A stretch of 21,812 nt of DNA from UBA2862 sp045637485 (GTDB lineage: Bacteria > Bacillota > Clostridia > Christensenellales > Aristaeellaceae): contig JAZTZK010000035.1 of the NCBI GenBank assembly GCA_045637485.1, forward strand, positions 1 to 21,812. The letters run 5' to 3'. Under the pieces are notes generated by a model that was not told the DNA's origin, searched no databases, and saw nothing but the letters and a program-made list of their open reading frames with translations. This document shows, in pieces, positions 1-7,801 of the stretch. The first letter of the stretch is position 1. Each line of letters starts with the position of its first letter. Both the position numbers and the translations under genes were made by a program.

Positions 1-55
1 GCAGCGAAACGACAATCATCGCACGGTCGATTGCCCAGGCGTCAGGCTGCTTCAT
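1..55 (-). CDS. Possible N-terminal fragment of an unknown protein, cut by the window edge
   Basis: An open frame on the minus strand starts with ATG at 55 and runs off the left edge. It reads MKQPDAWAIDRAMIVVSL, and 13 of 18 third codon positions are G or C, as in the real genes here. It would be transcribed divergently from the hydrolase gene at 186. No clear Shine-Dalgarno sequence precedes it (only a GGCCCG stretch), and 18 residues are too few to assign a family. It may be chance. Confidence 0.25.
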   Translation of the reverse strand, partial: MKQPDAWAIDRAMIVVSL

Positions 56-85
56 GTCTGTTTTGACGGGCCGGGAAAATCGTTG

Positions 86-114
86 TGGACACCGTCGCTT
101 TTATATGGTAAGAT
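86..114 (+). promoter_or_regulatory. Candidate sigma-A promoter of the GH105 hydrolase gene
   Basis: TGGACA (86-91) and TAAGAT (109-114) are separated by 17 bases. Transcription would start near 121, about 65 bases before the GTG codon at 186. This position argues against a protein start at 54 or 105, which lie upstream of or inside the promoter. The TATGGTA(A/A)GAT-like -10 region resembles the one at 13201-13211. Confidence 0.5.
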
Positions 115-185
115 GGCAGTTGGATGGATTCTTTCTGAACCGCGCAGCAGAGATAGAGAACGATGAAAACAGTGTGGAGGATATC

Positions 186-1184
186 GTGGAAAACGCGAAA
201 AAAAGAGGCCTGCATGGATGTGCGCAGGCTTGCGGAGATCAGGCCGTGACGCAGAAAGTGAAACGCGCCGCCCTGGCCATGCAGCGTTATAATTGGGAAC
301 AGGGCGTATTGGCGCAGGCTTTTCTGGAGGCCGGAGATCGTGAAACCGCGGTTCTCCTCGCCGTCGAAGCCGCCCATCGGCAGGACGAGCGGGGTCGGTG
401 TGCCGCCATCGGCACCGCCTTCTCCGCCACCGATCCCTGCGCCGTCGGCGAAGCTTTGATAGCTGCATGTGAACAAACCACCGACCCCTCTCTCCTGCGG
501 GCCAGGGATCGCCTTCTCCAGTGGGCCCTGGCGGAGGCCCCGCGCAGCCCGGACGGCATCGTCTACCATGTCATGGACGCGCCGCAATTCTGGGTCGATT
601 CGATTTATATGTTGCCTCCCTTTCTGTCCAGGGCCGGCTGTTTCACCGAAGCCCTGAAGCAGATCGACGGATATTGGAACGCGCTGTTCGATCCTGACAA
701 GAATCTTCTGAGCCATCAGTGGGATGACGGGCGAAGGGCGTTTCTCCGCAAGGACGCATGGGGCGTCGGAAACGGCTGGGCCGCCGCGGGGATGGCCCGG
801 GTCATTGCCACGCTGCCGCCGGAGATGGATGAAGCGCGAAAAAGCCTGATCGTCCGAACGGACAGATTGGTCCGCAGCGTTCTGTCGCTGCAACGCGGGG
901 ACGGAATGTTCCATGATGTTTTGGATGATCCTTCCACCTTCCCGGAAATCAACTGCGGCCAGATGATCGCCTATACCATCTTCCGCGGCGTTCGGGAGGG
1001 ATGGCTTGACTGTGATCTCATCCCTGCCGCCGAACGCATCCGAACCGTTGCGAAAGCCCAGGTGGATCGCTTTGGCTTTGTCCAGAATGTCTGCGGCGCG
1101 CCGACCTTTGACAGGCCCGGCACGGCCACCGAGGGTCAGGCATTCTTTATCCTGATGGAAGCGTCGGCTTCCACCGTCCGATAA
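186..1184 (+). CDS. Glycoside hydrolase family 105/88-type unsaturated uronyl hydrolase
   Basis: The protein resembles the YteR/GH105 group, (alpha/alpha)6-barrel enzymes that hydrate the double bond of the 4,5-unsaturated galacturonyl or glucuronyl end left by polysaccharide lyases, releasing a 5-keto uronate. It is probably cytoplasmic, with no signal peptide. Seen features: RYNWEQGVL near residue 35, FWVDSIYM with the likely catalytic Asp at residue 128, HQWDDG at 167-172 and WGVGNGW at 182-188. I chose GTG at 186 because GGAGG (176-180) lies 5 bases before it. The frame is open back to ATG at 54, but the extra 44 residues look unlike the family and overlap the promoter. From 186 it has 332 residues, slightly short for the family (usually about 350-380), so a longer N-terminus is not fully excluded. 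It is a single gene ending in a terminator. The substrate cannot be told from sequence. Confidence 0.82.
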   Translation: MENAKKRGLHGCAQACGDQAVTQKVKRAALAMQRYNWEQGVLAQAFLEAGDRETAVLLAVEAAHRQDERGRCAAIGTAFSATDPCAVGEALIAACEQTTDPSLLRARDRLLQWALAEAPRSPDGIVYHVMDAPQFWVDSIYMLPPFLSRAGCFTEALKQIDGYWNALFDPDKNLLSHQWDDGRRAFLRKDAWGVGNGWAAAGMARVIATLPPEMDEARKSLIVRTDRLVRSVLSLQRGDGMFHDVLDDPSTFPEINCGQMIAYTIFRGVREGWLDCDLIPAAERIRTVAKAQVDRFGFVQNVCGAPTFDRPGTATEGQAFFILMEASASTVR

Positions 1185-1186
1185 GG

Positions 1187-1226
1187 AAACACCGCGCAAT
1201 CAAGGCGGTATTGCGCGGTGTTTTCC
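1187..1226. terminator. Bidirectional intrinsic terminator between GH105 gene and araC-type gene
   Basis: A perfect 14-bp stem, AAACACCGCGCAAT (1187-1200) with ATTGCGCGGTGTTT (1210-1223), encloses a 9-base loop and is followed by more T. The A-run on the left gives a U-run for the minus strand, so it can serve both convergent genes. The AAGGAAACACCGC core recurs in related hairpins at 5523 and 8655. Confidence 0.88.
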
Positions 1227-1246
1227 CCTTGCATATCGCGTTATCA

Positions 1247-2101
1247 TCAATTGACCATCGTGGCCCGGAATTCCGTGGGCGAGCACCCCTTCACCTTGCG
1301 AAAGGCGCGATTGAAGGAGGATATACTGGAAAAGCCGGACTCGAAGGCGATATCGATGATGTGCAGCCTGGGGTTGGGAAACAGGGATTCCGCCAGCTTG
1401 ATGCGCTCCATTGTCAGAAAGTCCACGAAGGTCATGTTGGTATAGCCCTTGAACAGGTGGGCGAAATGAGACTTGCTGACGCCCATGGTGCTGGCCACCT
1501 CGTTCACGGTCAGCGCCTTTACACAGTTCTCTGTGATGTACAGGCATGCCTCGGCCATCAGCTTCATGTTGGCCTGCTCCGTGTTGGCGCTCCCGACGTC
1601 GTCCGGCTGCGCGGACATGCACAGCCCCCCGACCTGGGCGAAGAACTCCAGGAGGCTTGCGTAGGCGCGCACCTCCCGGAAGGCATCGTCGGAGTGGTAA
1701 TACCCGTCAATGGCCTGGACGCTGCGCAGCATCGCCGCGTTGGCCGCGTCGTTCGGCGTATGGCGCACACAGTTGCATCGGGACAGCTGGGGCAGGATGC
1801 GGTTCAACTCTCCCATCACCGCCAGCAGCGCGATGGGAAACTGTATGATGAGGAAGGAGTCCTCCGTCACATAGTGCACCGCGTGCAGGTCGCCGGAGTA
1901 AACGATGACGATGTCGTTCTCCCTCAGGGCGTAGCGGGTAAAGTTGACTGTGGCCGCGTTGCCATCCCTGAGGCTTACCAGCACCTCCACATAGGGATGC
2001 CAGTGCACAGTACCGAAGTATTTGGTGTCCACCTTCCGTGACACGTTGATCTTTGAACCGCTGTCGAAGCTCAGGTTTTCGTAATACTTGTTGATTCCCA
2101 T
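1247..2101 (-). CDS. AraC family transcriptional regulator (cupin sensor plus AraC DNA-binding domain)
   Basis: This is a 284-residue protein. The N-terminal half is a cupin-like sensor (HWHPYVE at 33-39, typical of sugar-responsive AraC proteins). The C-terminal 100 residues are an AraC DNA-binding domain with two helix-turn-helix units, near 197-217 (LTVNEVASTMGVSKSHFAHLFK) and 248-269 (IIDIAFESGFSSISSFNRAFRK), ending in the usual GCSPTEFR. I chose ATG at 2101, which has GGGGTGAT a few bases upstream. An in-frame ATG at 2140 would add 13 residues of poor quality. It is divergent from the sugar operon at 2341, and such pairs usually mean that the regulator activates the neighbouring operon in response to the imported sugar or an intermediate. 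It may also control the GH105 gene. Confidence 0.92.
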   Translation of the reverse strand: MGINKYYENLSFDSGSKINVSRKVDTKYFGTVHWHPYVEVLVSLRDGNAATVNFTRYALRENDIVIVYSGDLHAVHYVTEDSFLIIQFPIALLAVMGELNRILPQLSRCNCVRHTPNDAANAAMLRSVQAIDGYYHSDDAFREVRAYASLLEFFAQVGGLCMSAQPDDVGSANTEQANMKLMAEACLYITENCVKALTVNEVASTMGVSKSHFAHLFKGYTNMTFVDFLTMERIKLAESLFPNPRLHIIDIAFESGFSSISSFNRAFRKVKGCSPTEFRATMVN

Positions 2102-2161
2102 GGTATCACCCCGTTGTGCTTTGCGCGTCGGTCCTGTCAACCCATTCGCCCGTTTACATAT

Positions 2162-2189
2162 ATTTTATCACATTTTTCCGTTTTTTCAA
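2162..2189 (-). promoter_or_regulatory. Sigma-A promoter of the AraC-type regulator
   Basis: On the minus strand, TTGAAA (2189-2184) and TAAAAT (2167-2162) are spaced by 16 bases in a very A/T-rich stretch. It lies about 60 bases upstream of the ATG at 2101. Confidence 0.62.
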
Positions 2190-2198
2190 GCATGGCAA

Positions 2199-2305
2199 CG
2201 GATTAATCGCCGGATTGTCTGACGATGCTCCGGTATATCTTCGCAGTATTTGCGCAGGCCCTTCGGATTATTTGAATAACGTTAAAACCGTGAACGTGAT
2301 ATTAT
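2199..2305. promoter_or_regulatory. Candidate AraC operator repeats and activator-dependent promoter of the sugar operon
   Basis: The hexamer CGGATT occurs three times in the same orientation, at 2199-2204, 2211-2216 and 2264-2269. The first two are 12 bases apart, about one helical turn. GATTAATC (2201-2208) is also a perfect palindrome. TATTAT at 2300-2305 is a fair -10 box for the operon, but no good -35 box sits at the right distance, which is the usual look of a promoter needing an activator. Binding by the neighbouring AraC protein is inferred. Confidence 0.35.
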
Positions 2306-2340
2306 GATCGTGTTATACAGTGACAAAACAGGAGGCTGCC

Positions 2341-3492
2341 ATGCGGACATTCAATGTGGGCATACTGGGTTGCGGCGTCATCAGCCGCACCTACGCGGCG
2401 GATATCAAGGCTTTCTTTCCGCGGTTGAATATCGTGGCCTGCGCAGACGTGAATCTGGCGCTGGCGGAGAAGCTGGCGCGGGAGTTCGACATACCGAAGG
2501 CCTGCCTGACGGAGGATCTGCTGAAGGATGAAGCGGTGGAGATCGTCGTCAACCTGACGCCGCCCCAGCTGCATGTGGCACTGGGCAGGCAGATCATCGC
2601 CTCCGGAAAACACTTGTTCAGCGAAAAGCCCTTCGCCCAGAGCCTCCGCGAGGCCGAGGAGCTCATGGCTCTGGCAAAGGCGGCGGGCGTACAGGTGGGC
2701 TGCGCGCCGGACATCTTCCTGGGTTCGGGGCTTCAGAGCCTGCGCTGGTACCTGGATCGCGGCCTGATCGGCAAGCCCTTCTTCGTCACCGCCAACATGA
2801 CCACCTTCGGCTATGAAACCTGGCATCCCAACGTGGAACCCTTCTACAGGGAGGGTTCAGGACCCCTCTATGACATGGCGCCCTACTACCTGTCAGCCAT
2901 CGTCACGCTGCTGGGACCCATCGAATCCATCGCGGCCTTCTCGGCGCGGGGACTTGAAAAGCGCCGAATCTACGCGGGCGCGCGGGCCGGAAGCGATATC
3001 ATTCCCGAAATTCCCACCCACTATACCGCCATCCTGCGGTTGGTGAACGGAACCGTAGCCAACCTGAACGTCAGCTTCGACATCTACCGGTCGAACCTGC
3101 CGATGCTCGAGATCTACGGGGACGGCGGCACGCTGACCTATCCCGACCCCAACTTCAGTGGCGGCGCGCCGAGGGTATACCGCAGGGAGCAATACATCGA
3201 CCCCCTCTTCAGGGACACGGACGAGGCCCGCGCCCTGAAGGAGACCTTCCGCGAGCTGCCGGAGCTGTTTCCGCGCCCCAAGGACTATTCCAGGGGCGTC
3301 GGCGTGATGGACCTGGCGACGGCCATCGATTCCGGCAAGCCGAACCGGGCCGGCGGCAAGCTGGCGACCCACATCACCGAGGCCATCAATGGCCTGATCG
3401 AATCGGCGGAGACCGGCGCGTACTATCGCATGACCACCGCCTGTGAAAGACCCGAACCCCTGACGCCGGGCACAATGCTTGGCGAGATATAG
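2341..3492 (+). CDS. Gfo/Idh/MocA family NAD(P)-dependent oxidoreductase
   Basis: This is a 383-residue cytoplasmic oxidoreductase of the family that oxidises or reduces a hydroxyl/keto group on sugars, inositols and glycosides. It has an N-terminal Rossmann fold with the nucleotide loop GILGCGVIS (7-15) and the family EKP motif at 95-97, whose Lys is catalytic. The C-terminal alpha/beta domain has GPLYDMAPYYLSAI in place of the common G-x-L-x-D-x-G-x-H: a Tyr stands where many members have the catalytic His, which as I recall also occurs in a subgroup of the family. ATG at 2341 was chosen because AGGAGG (2330-2334) lies 6 bases before it. It is the first gene of the operon, 24 bases before the VOC gene. 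The substrate is unknown. The context (sugar importer, TIM-barrel isomerase) favours oxidation of an imported sugar or glycoside. Confidence 0.93.
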   Translation: MRTFNVGILGCGVISRTYAADIKAFFPRLNIVACADVNLALAEKLAREFDIPKACLTEDLLKDEAVEIVVNLTPPQLHVALGRQIIASGKHLFSEKPFAQSLREAEELMALAKAAGVQVGCAPDIFLGSGLQSLRWYLDRGLIGKPFFVTANMTTFGYETWHPNVEPFYREGSGPLYDMAPYYLSAIVTLLGPIESIAAFSARGLEKRRIYAGARAGSDIIPEIPTHYTAILRLVNGTVANLNVSFDIYRSNLPMLEIYGDGGTLTYPDPNFSGGAPRVYRREQYIDPLFRDTDEARALKETFRELPELFPRPKDYSRGVGVMDLATAIDSGKPNRAGGKLATHITEAINGLIESAETGAYYRMTTACERPEPLTPGTMLGEI

Positions 3493-3516
3493 CACAACAA
3501 CCGGAGGAGGATGATT

Positions 3517-3981
3517 ATGGCAGGAGTTGTCGGAACGAACCTTTTCGCGCAGGTCGGCTTCATCGTCAGGGACGTGGAAGCGACGAAGCGCAAGTGGGCC
3601 GCCTTCCTGGGCGTGGACGTGCCCGAAACGCAGCCCGTGGGCGACTATGAGGTCACCGGCACCACGTTCATGGGCCAGCCCGCGCCGAAGGCCAACTGCA
3701 ACATGGCTTTCTTCGACGTCGGCCCCGGCCTGCAGCTGGAGCTGATCGAGCCCAACGAGGAGCCTTCCACCTGGAGGAACTTCCTGAACGAGCACGGCGA
3801 GGGCATGCACCATATCGCCTTCCAGGTGCGGGATTCGGCCAAACAGGTGGCAAACGCCGAGGCGGCGGGGCTGAAGCTGGTGCAGCACGGCGTATACGGC
3901 GACGGCAGCGGCGAGTACAACTACCTGGACGCGCCGGAGCTGAAGTGCATTGTGGAACTGCTGGAGAGCTATCAAAAGTAG
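3517..3981 (+). CDS. VOC (glyoxalase/methylmalonyl-CoA epimerase-like) family protein, metal ligands retained
   Basis: This is a 154-residue vicinal-oxygen-chelate protein with two beta-alpha-beta-beta-beta modules. The likely metal ligands are a Gln at the end of strand 1 (FAQVGFIV), Glu in LQLELIEP, His in GEGMHHIAF and Glu in CIVELLES. Q-E-H-E is the ligand set of human glyoxalase I, so a metal enzyme acting on a vicinal-oxygen substrate such as a keto/enediolate sugar is plausible. I chose ATG at 3517: the run GGAGGAGG (3503-3510) is well spaced for it, while the upstream ATG at 3511 directly abuts that run. It sits between the oxidoreductase and the sugar-binding protein in one operon. 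The reaction is unknown; epimerase, isomerase and lyase roles all fit the fold. Confidence 0.85.
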   Translation: MAGVVGTNLFAQVGFIVRDVEATKRKWAAFLGVDVPETQPVGDYEVTGTTFMGQPAPKANCNMAFFDVGPGLQLELIEPNEEPSTWRNFLNEHGEGMHHIAFQVRDSAKQVANAEAAGLKLVQHGVYGDGSGEYNYLDAPELKCIVELLESYQK

Positions 3982-4033
3982 CCGAAGGCATGATATAGCC
4001 AGACAACCCAACGACGACAAGGAGGATATCACC

Positions 4034-5347
4034 ATGAAGAAGACGCTCGCAATCCTGCTGGCCTGCCTGCTGCTGGCCGCGATGCTCCCCGCCGCGCTGG
4101 CGGAAGAGGCCGACCTGATCTGGTACGGATGGACGCCCGGCTCGCCCGTGAACGAGTCCTTCATCGAGGCGTTCAACAAGACCTATCCCGACATTCACGT
4201 CACCTGGAAGCAGATCTCCATCGACGACTACGACGCCACCATCAAGCCGGCGCTGGCCAACCAGGGCGGCGTGGACCTGTTCCAGTGCTCCGCGGGCTCT
4301 GCCAACGGCGGCATCGAAGTCTTCGCCAGCCAGGCCATCGACCTGACCCCCGCCCTCATCGAGGCCCTGGGTGAGGACTACGCCGACAAGATCAGCGAGA
4401 CCTCCCTCACCACCATGACCGTGAACGGCGAGCTCAAGGCCCTGGGCGTCGGCACCGTGTACGCCGGCAACCTGTGGATCAACAAGGACCTGTTCGACAA
4501 GTACGGCGTGGCAATCCCCACCGACATGGAATCCTGGAAAGCCGCCGTCAAGACCTTCGAGGAAAACGGCATCATCGGCTTCGTGCAGGGCGCGGGCCAG
4601 GGCGCGTTCAACATGGACACCTTCCATGCCATCAGCGACAACGTGAACCCGGGACAGTTCACCAAGGCCTGCCGCAGCGAGGTGGAGTGGACCGACGAGA
4701 CCTTCGTCACCGCGCTGAACCTGTGGAAGAGCCTGTTTGACGAGGGCATCATGCAACCCGGCGCCCTGGGCATCCAGCAGTATCCCGAGGCCAACAACCT
4801 GTTCCTGTCCCAGCAGGCCGCCATGGTCATGATGGGCTCCTGGTACACCATGAACACCCTGCCCGATACCATGCGGGCCAACATGGAGGCCGCCTCCTCC
4901 ACCGACGATCCCTTCACCATGCTCCCGATCAAATTCCCCGACCTGGCTGGCACCGGCAACGTGGGCTACATGTTCAGCGACATCGATTACGCCACCGCCG
5001 TCGCCACCGCCGGCGCGAACGTGGACGCCGCCACCAAGTTCGCGGTATGGCTGGGCGCTTCCGAGGAGGGCCAGCAGCTCATCGCCGATTCCCTGAACGT
5101 GGTGCCGGTGCTGAAGACCGCCACCCCCAACTGGGACGCCGTTCAGCTGGTGAACCCCGAGGCCCAGAACGAGGCCGTGAAGGACTACCTGGCCAACGCC
5201 ATGGCCAACGCCGACAACCCCCGCTTCGGGGAGATCAGCGCCGACCTGAACCAGGCGATGATGGACGTGCTGGCGGGCGTGGCTTCCGGCATGATGTCCG
5301 CCGAGGAAGGCTGCGAGTACCTGGCCGAGGTGCAGGCCGAGCAGTAA
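4034..5347 (+). CDS. Carbohydrate ABC transporter substrate-binding protein (CUT1, extracellular family 1)
   Basis: This is a 437-residue secreted binding protein. Residues 1-23 form a signal peptide ending AALA before EEADL. The mature part starts with IWYGWTPGSPVNESFIEAFN and has the family-1 layout of oligosaccharide binders (GVDLFQC near 75, later MVMMGSWY). No lipobox cysteine is present at the cleavage point, unusual for a monoderm bacterium. ATG 4034 follows AAGGAGG at 4019-4025. Third codon positions are very strongly G/C, which suggests high expression. It delivers the sugar to the two permeases downstream. A 254-base gap with two hairpins separates it from them, a usual way to make more binding protein than permease. 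Confidence 0.94.
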   Translation: MKKTLAILLACLLLAAMLPAALAEEADLIWYGWTPGSPVNESFIEAFNKTYPDIHVTWKQISIDDYDATIKPALANQGGVDLFQCSAGSANGGIEVFASQAIDLTPALIEALGEDYADKISETSLTTMTVNGELKALGVGTVYAGNLWINKDLFDKYGVAIPTDMESWKAAVKTFEENGIIGFVQGAGQGAFNMDTFHAISDNVNPGQFTKACRSEVEWTDETFVTALNLWKSLFDEGIMQPGALGIQQYPEANNLFLSQQAAMVMMGSWYTMNTLPDTMRANMEAASSTDDPFTMLPIKFPDLAGTGNVGYMFSDIDYATAVATAGANVDAATKFAVWLGASEEGQQLIADSLNVVPVLKTATPNWDAVQLVNPEAQNEAVKDYLANAMANADNPRFGEISADLNQAMMDVLAGVASGMMSAEEGCEYLAEVQAEQ

Positions 5348-5399
5348 ACCGATCAACGGCAGGGTTCCCTGCTGAGCCCCGCGCGGTTAAACCGACTGT

Positions 5400-5500
5400 T
5401 TGAGATCCTTCGACTCCGCTGAGGCTGCGCTCAGGATGACAGGACGTTGCTTCGCTGTCATTTTGAGCACAACCGAAGCCGGAGTCGAAGTAGCTTCTCC
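5400..5500. repeat. Imperfect palindromic intergenic repeat (REP/MITE-like)
   Basis: The left arm (about 5402-5445) and right arm (about 5453-5500) are reverse complements over about 40 bases with mismatches. CTTCGACTCCG (5408-5418) matches CGGAGTCGAAG (5480-5490) exactly, and ATGACAG (5436-5442) matches CTGTCAT (5455-5461). The CTTCGACTC...CTCAGGATGAC wording resembles a small palindromic repeat that I recall from intergenic regions of many bacteria. It can fold into a long hairpin in the mRNA between the binding protein and permease genes. Confidence 0.65.
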
Positions 5501-5531
5501 TCCAAGGAGCCACCCCTTAATCAAGGAAATA

Positions 5532-5568
5532 CCGCTAAATTGAGGTGGTCGGCTGACCAGCGGATTTT
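5532..5568 (+). other. Hairpin with short T-run before the permease genes, possible attenuating terminator
   Basis: CCGC (5532-5535) and TGGTC (5546-5550) pair with GACCA GCGG (5555-5563) around a GGCT loop, leaving a 10-base bulge on the 5' side. ATTTT follows. The upstream AAGGAAATACCGC matches the terminator at 1183 except for one base. It may lower read-through into the permeases; terminator strength is doubtful because of the bulge. Confidence 0.32.
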
Positions 5569-5601
5569 GCGATATTAACCATCCCGAAGGGAGACAGGGC
5601 C

Positions 5602-6483
5602 ATGAATGACAGGGCGTCGTCCATGAAGCTGAAGCGAACCAACGGGCTGATATGGATTCTTCCCGCGTTTCTCTTCCTGGTCATCATCATCTACTACTCC
5701 ATATTCTTCACCTTCAACCTGTCCACGATGGAGTGGGACGGGTTGAGTCCCACGCAGACGCAGGTTGGCCTGGCGAACTACGCCAAGCTGTTCAGGGACA
5801 AGGTGTTCTGGAAATGCCTTCAGAACACAGTGGTTTATTTCGTCATCACCTTCGTGGTGCAGAACTCACTGGGGTTCATCTTTGCGGCGATACTGCACAC
5901 GGACGTGAAGCTGGCCACGCTCCATAAGTGCCTGATCTTCATCCCCACCATACTGGCTCCGGCCACGATGGCCCCGGTGTTCCGCCTGATGTACTCCCCC
6001 CAGGGCATCCTGCAGGACATATTCAACTGGGCGCACATTCCCATCACGGTAGACTGGCTCTCCCGCCCCAACACGGCGCTCTATGTGCTGATGTCGGTGG
6101 CGGTCTGGGAGTTTACGGGCATGAGCTTCATACTCTACTACGCGGCCATGAGCCAGATCGACATGGAGATGCTGGAGGCGGCCCGCATCGACGGCTCGGG
6201 CAATTTGCGCACCCTGTGGAGCATGGTGCTGCCCAACTGCCGGGGCACGACGGTATCCATGGCCATGCTGGGCGTCATCGGCGCGCTGAAGACCTTCGAC
6301 ATCCCCTACCTGATCACCACCGGCGGACCGATGCACGCCACGGAGTTTCTTGGCACCTACATCTATCGCCAGGGCATCCGCCAATCCCACCTGGGCTACG
6401 CGGCGGCCATATCGGTGATGCTGCTGGTACTGGCCATACTCGGCGCGTACCTGACGAACCGGGCCAGCAAAGGAGGCGCGTAG
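5602..6483 (+). CDS. Carbohydrate ABC transporter permease, MalF type
   Basis: This is a 293-residue inner-membrane permease of the CUT1 sugar importer family. It has about six membrane segments, the first at 15-38 (GLIWILPAFLFLVIII). The cytoplasmic EAA loop, which contacts the ATPase, is seen as EAARIDGSG at 192-200. ATG at 5602 follows AAGGGAG (5587-5593) by 8 bases. The stop codon at 6481-6483 is followed by the next permease start at 6485, so the two are translated together. It would pair with the MalG-type permease and an ATPase encoded elsewhere. Confidence 0.94.
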   Translation: MNDRASSMKLKRTNGLIWILPAFLFLVIIIYYSIFFTFNLSTMEWDGLSPTQTQVGLANYAKLFRDKVFWKCLQNTVVYFVITFVVQNSLGFIFAAILHTDVKLATLHKCLIFIPTILAPATMAPVFRLMYSPQGILQDIFNWAHIPITVDWLSRPNTALYVLMSVAVWEFTGMSFILYYAAMSQIDMEMLEAARIDGSGNLRTLWSMVLPNCRGTTVSMAMLGVIGALKTFDIPYLITTGGPMHATEFLGTYIYRQGIRQSHLGYAAAISVMLLVLAILGAYLTNRASKGGA

Positions 6484-6484
6484 T

Positions 6485-7273
6485 ATGCTTGAGGTAAGAA
6501 GCGTCAAGAGTAAGATACTGTTGCAGCTTTTGCTGTTCATCATGACGGTTCCCTACGTGCTGCCGCTGGTTCAGATGGTCGCCGGCTCCCTGGGCGGCAG
6601 GGGCTTTGCCAACTACAAAGCCGTCTGGGACACGGGTGTGGTGCCCACCTTCTTCCGCAACTCCGCCATCATCTCGGCCAGCGTGATCCTGCTGGTATAC
6701 GTATTCAGCATGACGGCGGGCTTCGGCTTTTCCAAGCTGCGCATCTTCGGCAAGGAGGTCTTCTTCTGGCTGATCCTGGTGGCGCTGACGCTCCCGGAGG
6801 TCATACTGCTGACGCCCCTGTTCGTCACCTTCCAGAAGCTGCGGATGTACAACACCTTCTTTGCGGTGATCTTCCCGCAGACGGCGCTGCAGATGCCATT
6901 CACGATCCTGCTGACCCGAAATTTCCTGGACGGCGTGCCGAACGAGCTGATGGAGGCCGCGCACATCGACGGGGCGAACACCTTCCAGCTGTTCCTGAAC
7001 ATCATCATTCCGCTGACCAAGCCCATCGCCTCGGCAGTGGTCGTGCTGACGCTCATCAACGCCTGGAACGCCTACCTGCTGCCGCTGCTGTTCCTGCAGA
7101 GTCCCGCCAAGCAGACCGTGACGCTGCTGCCCCAGTTCTTCCAGGGGGAGTTCACCAACGACCAGACGAAGATCCTTGCGGCGGCGGTGATGACGGCCAT
7201 CCCGGAAATCACGGCCTATCTGTGCATGCAGAAGAACTTTGAAAAGGGCATGAGCGCCGGCGCGCTGAAGTGA
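6485..7273 (+). CDS. Carbohydrate ABC transporter permease, MalG type
   Basis: This is a 262-residue inner-membrane permease, the second half of the sugar channel. Membrane segments begin at about residue 11, and the EAA loop is EAAHIDGAN at 157-165. AGGAGG (6471-6476), inside the end of the previous gene, lies 8 bases before ATG 6485. It is followed by 37 bases before the second VOC gene. No ATP-binding gene exists in the operon, as in many CUT1 systems of Bacillota that share an MsmK-like ATPase. Confidence 0.94.
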   Translation: MLEVRSVKSKILLQLLLFIMTVPYVLPLVQMVAGSLGGRGFANYKAVWDTGVVPTFFRNSAIISASVILLVYVFSMTAGFGFSKLRIFGKEVFFWLILVALTLPEVILLTPLFVTFQKLRMYNTFFAVIFPQTALQMPFTILLTRNFLDGVPNELMEAAHIDGANTFQLFLNIIIPLTKPIASAVVVLTLINAWNAYLLPLLFLQSPAKQTVTLLPQFFQGEFTNDQTKILAAAVMTAIPEITAYLCMQKNFEKGMSAGALK

Positions 7274-7310
7274 CCGGCGCGACCCATCGACAAGATAAGG
7301 AGGCGGGCGC

Positions 7311-7769
7311 ATGGCGCTTTCATCTACGAAAATCATCAAGGTCCTCGTGGTTACGGATGACCTTGAAAAAACGGCCCAGGCTTATCGGACGCTGTTGGGC
7401 GTTGACCGCGAGCCCGAGCCGGAGGACCTTCCCCACAGGCAAATCCGAACGCCCTTCACCCGGTATCTCGGAAGCGAGATCACCGATATGCCCATGCGGG
7501 TCGAGAGCGTTTGCAGCGAGAACTTCTGGTTTGAGATCATCCAGCCCCTGGGCCACAACGACCCCTGGGCGGCCTGGCTGAAGGAACACGGCACCTCGAT
7601 CTGCGCCATCTGCCTGATGACAAACGGTCCCCTCGAGGCGGACGAGGCCGTGATGGCCCGGGCCGGCTTCCCCGCCGTCTTCAAGCAGGAGAAGGGCTAC
7701 GAGGCCTATGAGTACTTTGACACCGCCGCTTCGATGGGCGCGCTGCTTGAACTCAAAGAGAGATACTGA
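7311..7769 (+). CDS. VOC family-like protein with degenerate metal site
   Basis: This is a 152-residue protein with VOC features: KIIKVLVVTDDLEKTAQAY at the start, NFWFEIIQP in the middle and ALLELKERY at the end. Compared with the first VOC protein, the first ligand position holds Lys (KIIKVLV) and the usual GxHH is replaced by TSICAIC, so only two of four metal ligands (Glu in FEII and Glu in LLELKE) remain. It may act without metal, be a structural partner of another enzyme of the operon, or bind substrate only. ATG at 7311 follows AAGGAGG (7297-7303) by 7 bases. The family call rests on short motifs and overall length. Confidence 0.72.
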   Translation: MALSSTKIIKVLVVTDDLEKTAQAYRTLLGVDREPEPEDLPHRQIRTPFTRYLGSEITDMPMRVESVCSENFWFEIIQPLGHNDPWAAWLKEHGTSICAICLMTNGPLEADEAVMARAGFPAVFKQEKGYEAYEYFDTAASMGALLELKERY

Positions 7770-7801
7770 TATACTATTCAGCGGAAAGGAGCGTGAAGCA
7801 T

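Noticed and set aside
42..1199. A 385-codon minus-strand frame antisense to the GH105 gene
   Set aside because: The plus strand encodes a recognisable GH105 enzyme with promoter, ribosome site and terminator; the minus frame has none.
3668..5356. A 562-codon open frame on the minus strand antisense to the VOC and sugar-binding protein genes
   Set aside because: Its product is a low-complexity Gly/His/Val-rich string caused by the G/C bias at third codon positions of the real plus-strand genes, with no domain resemblance.
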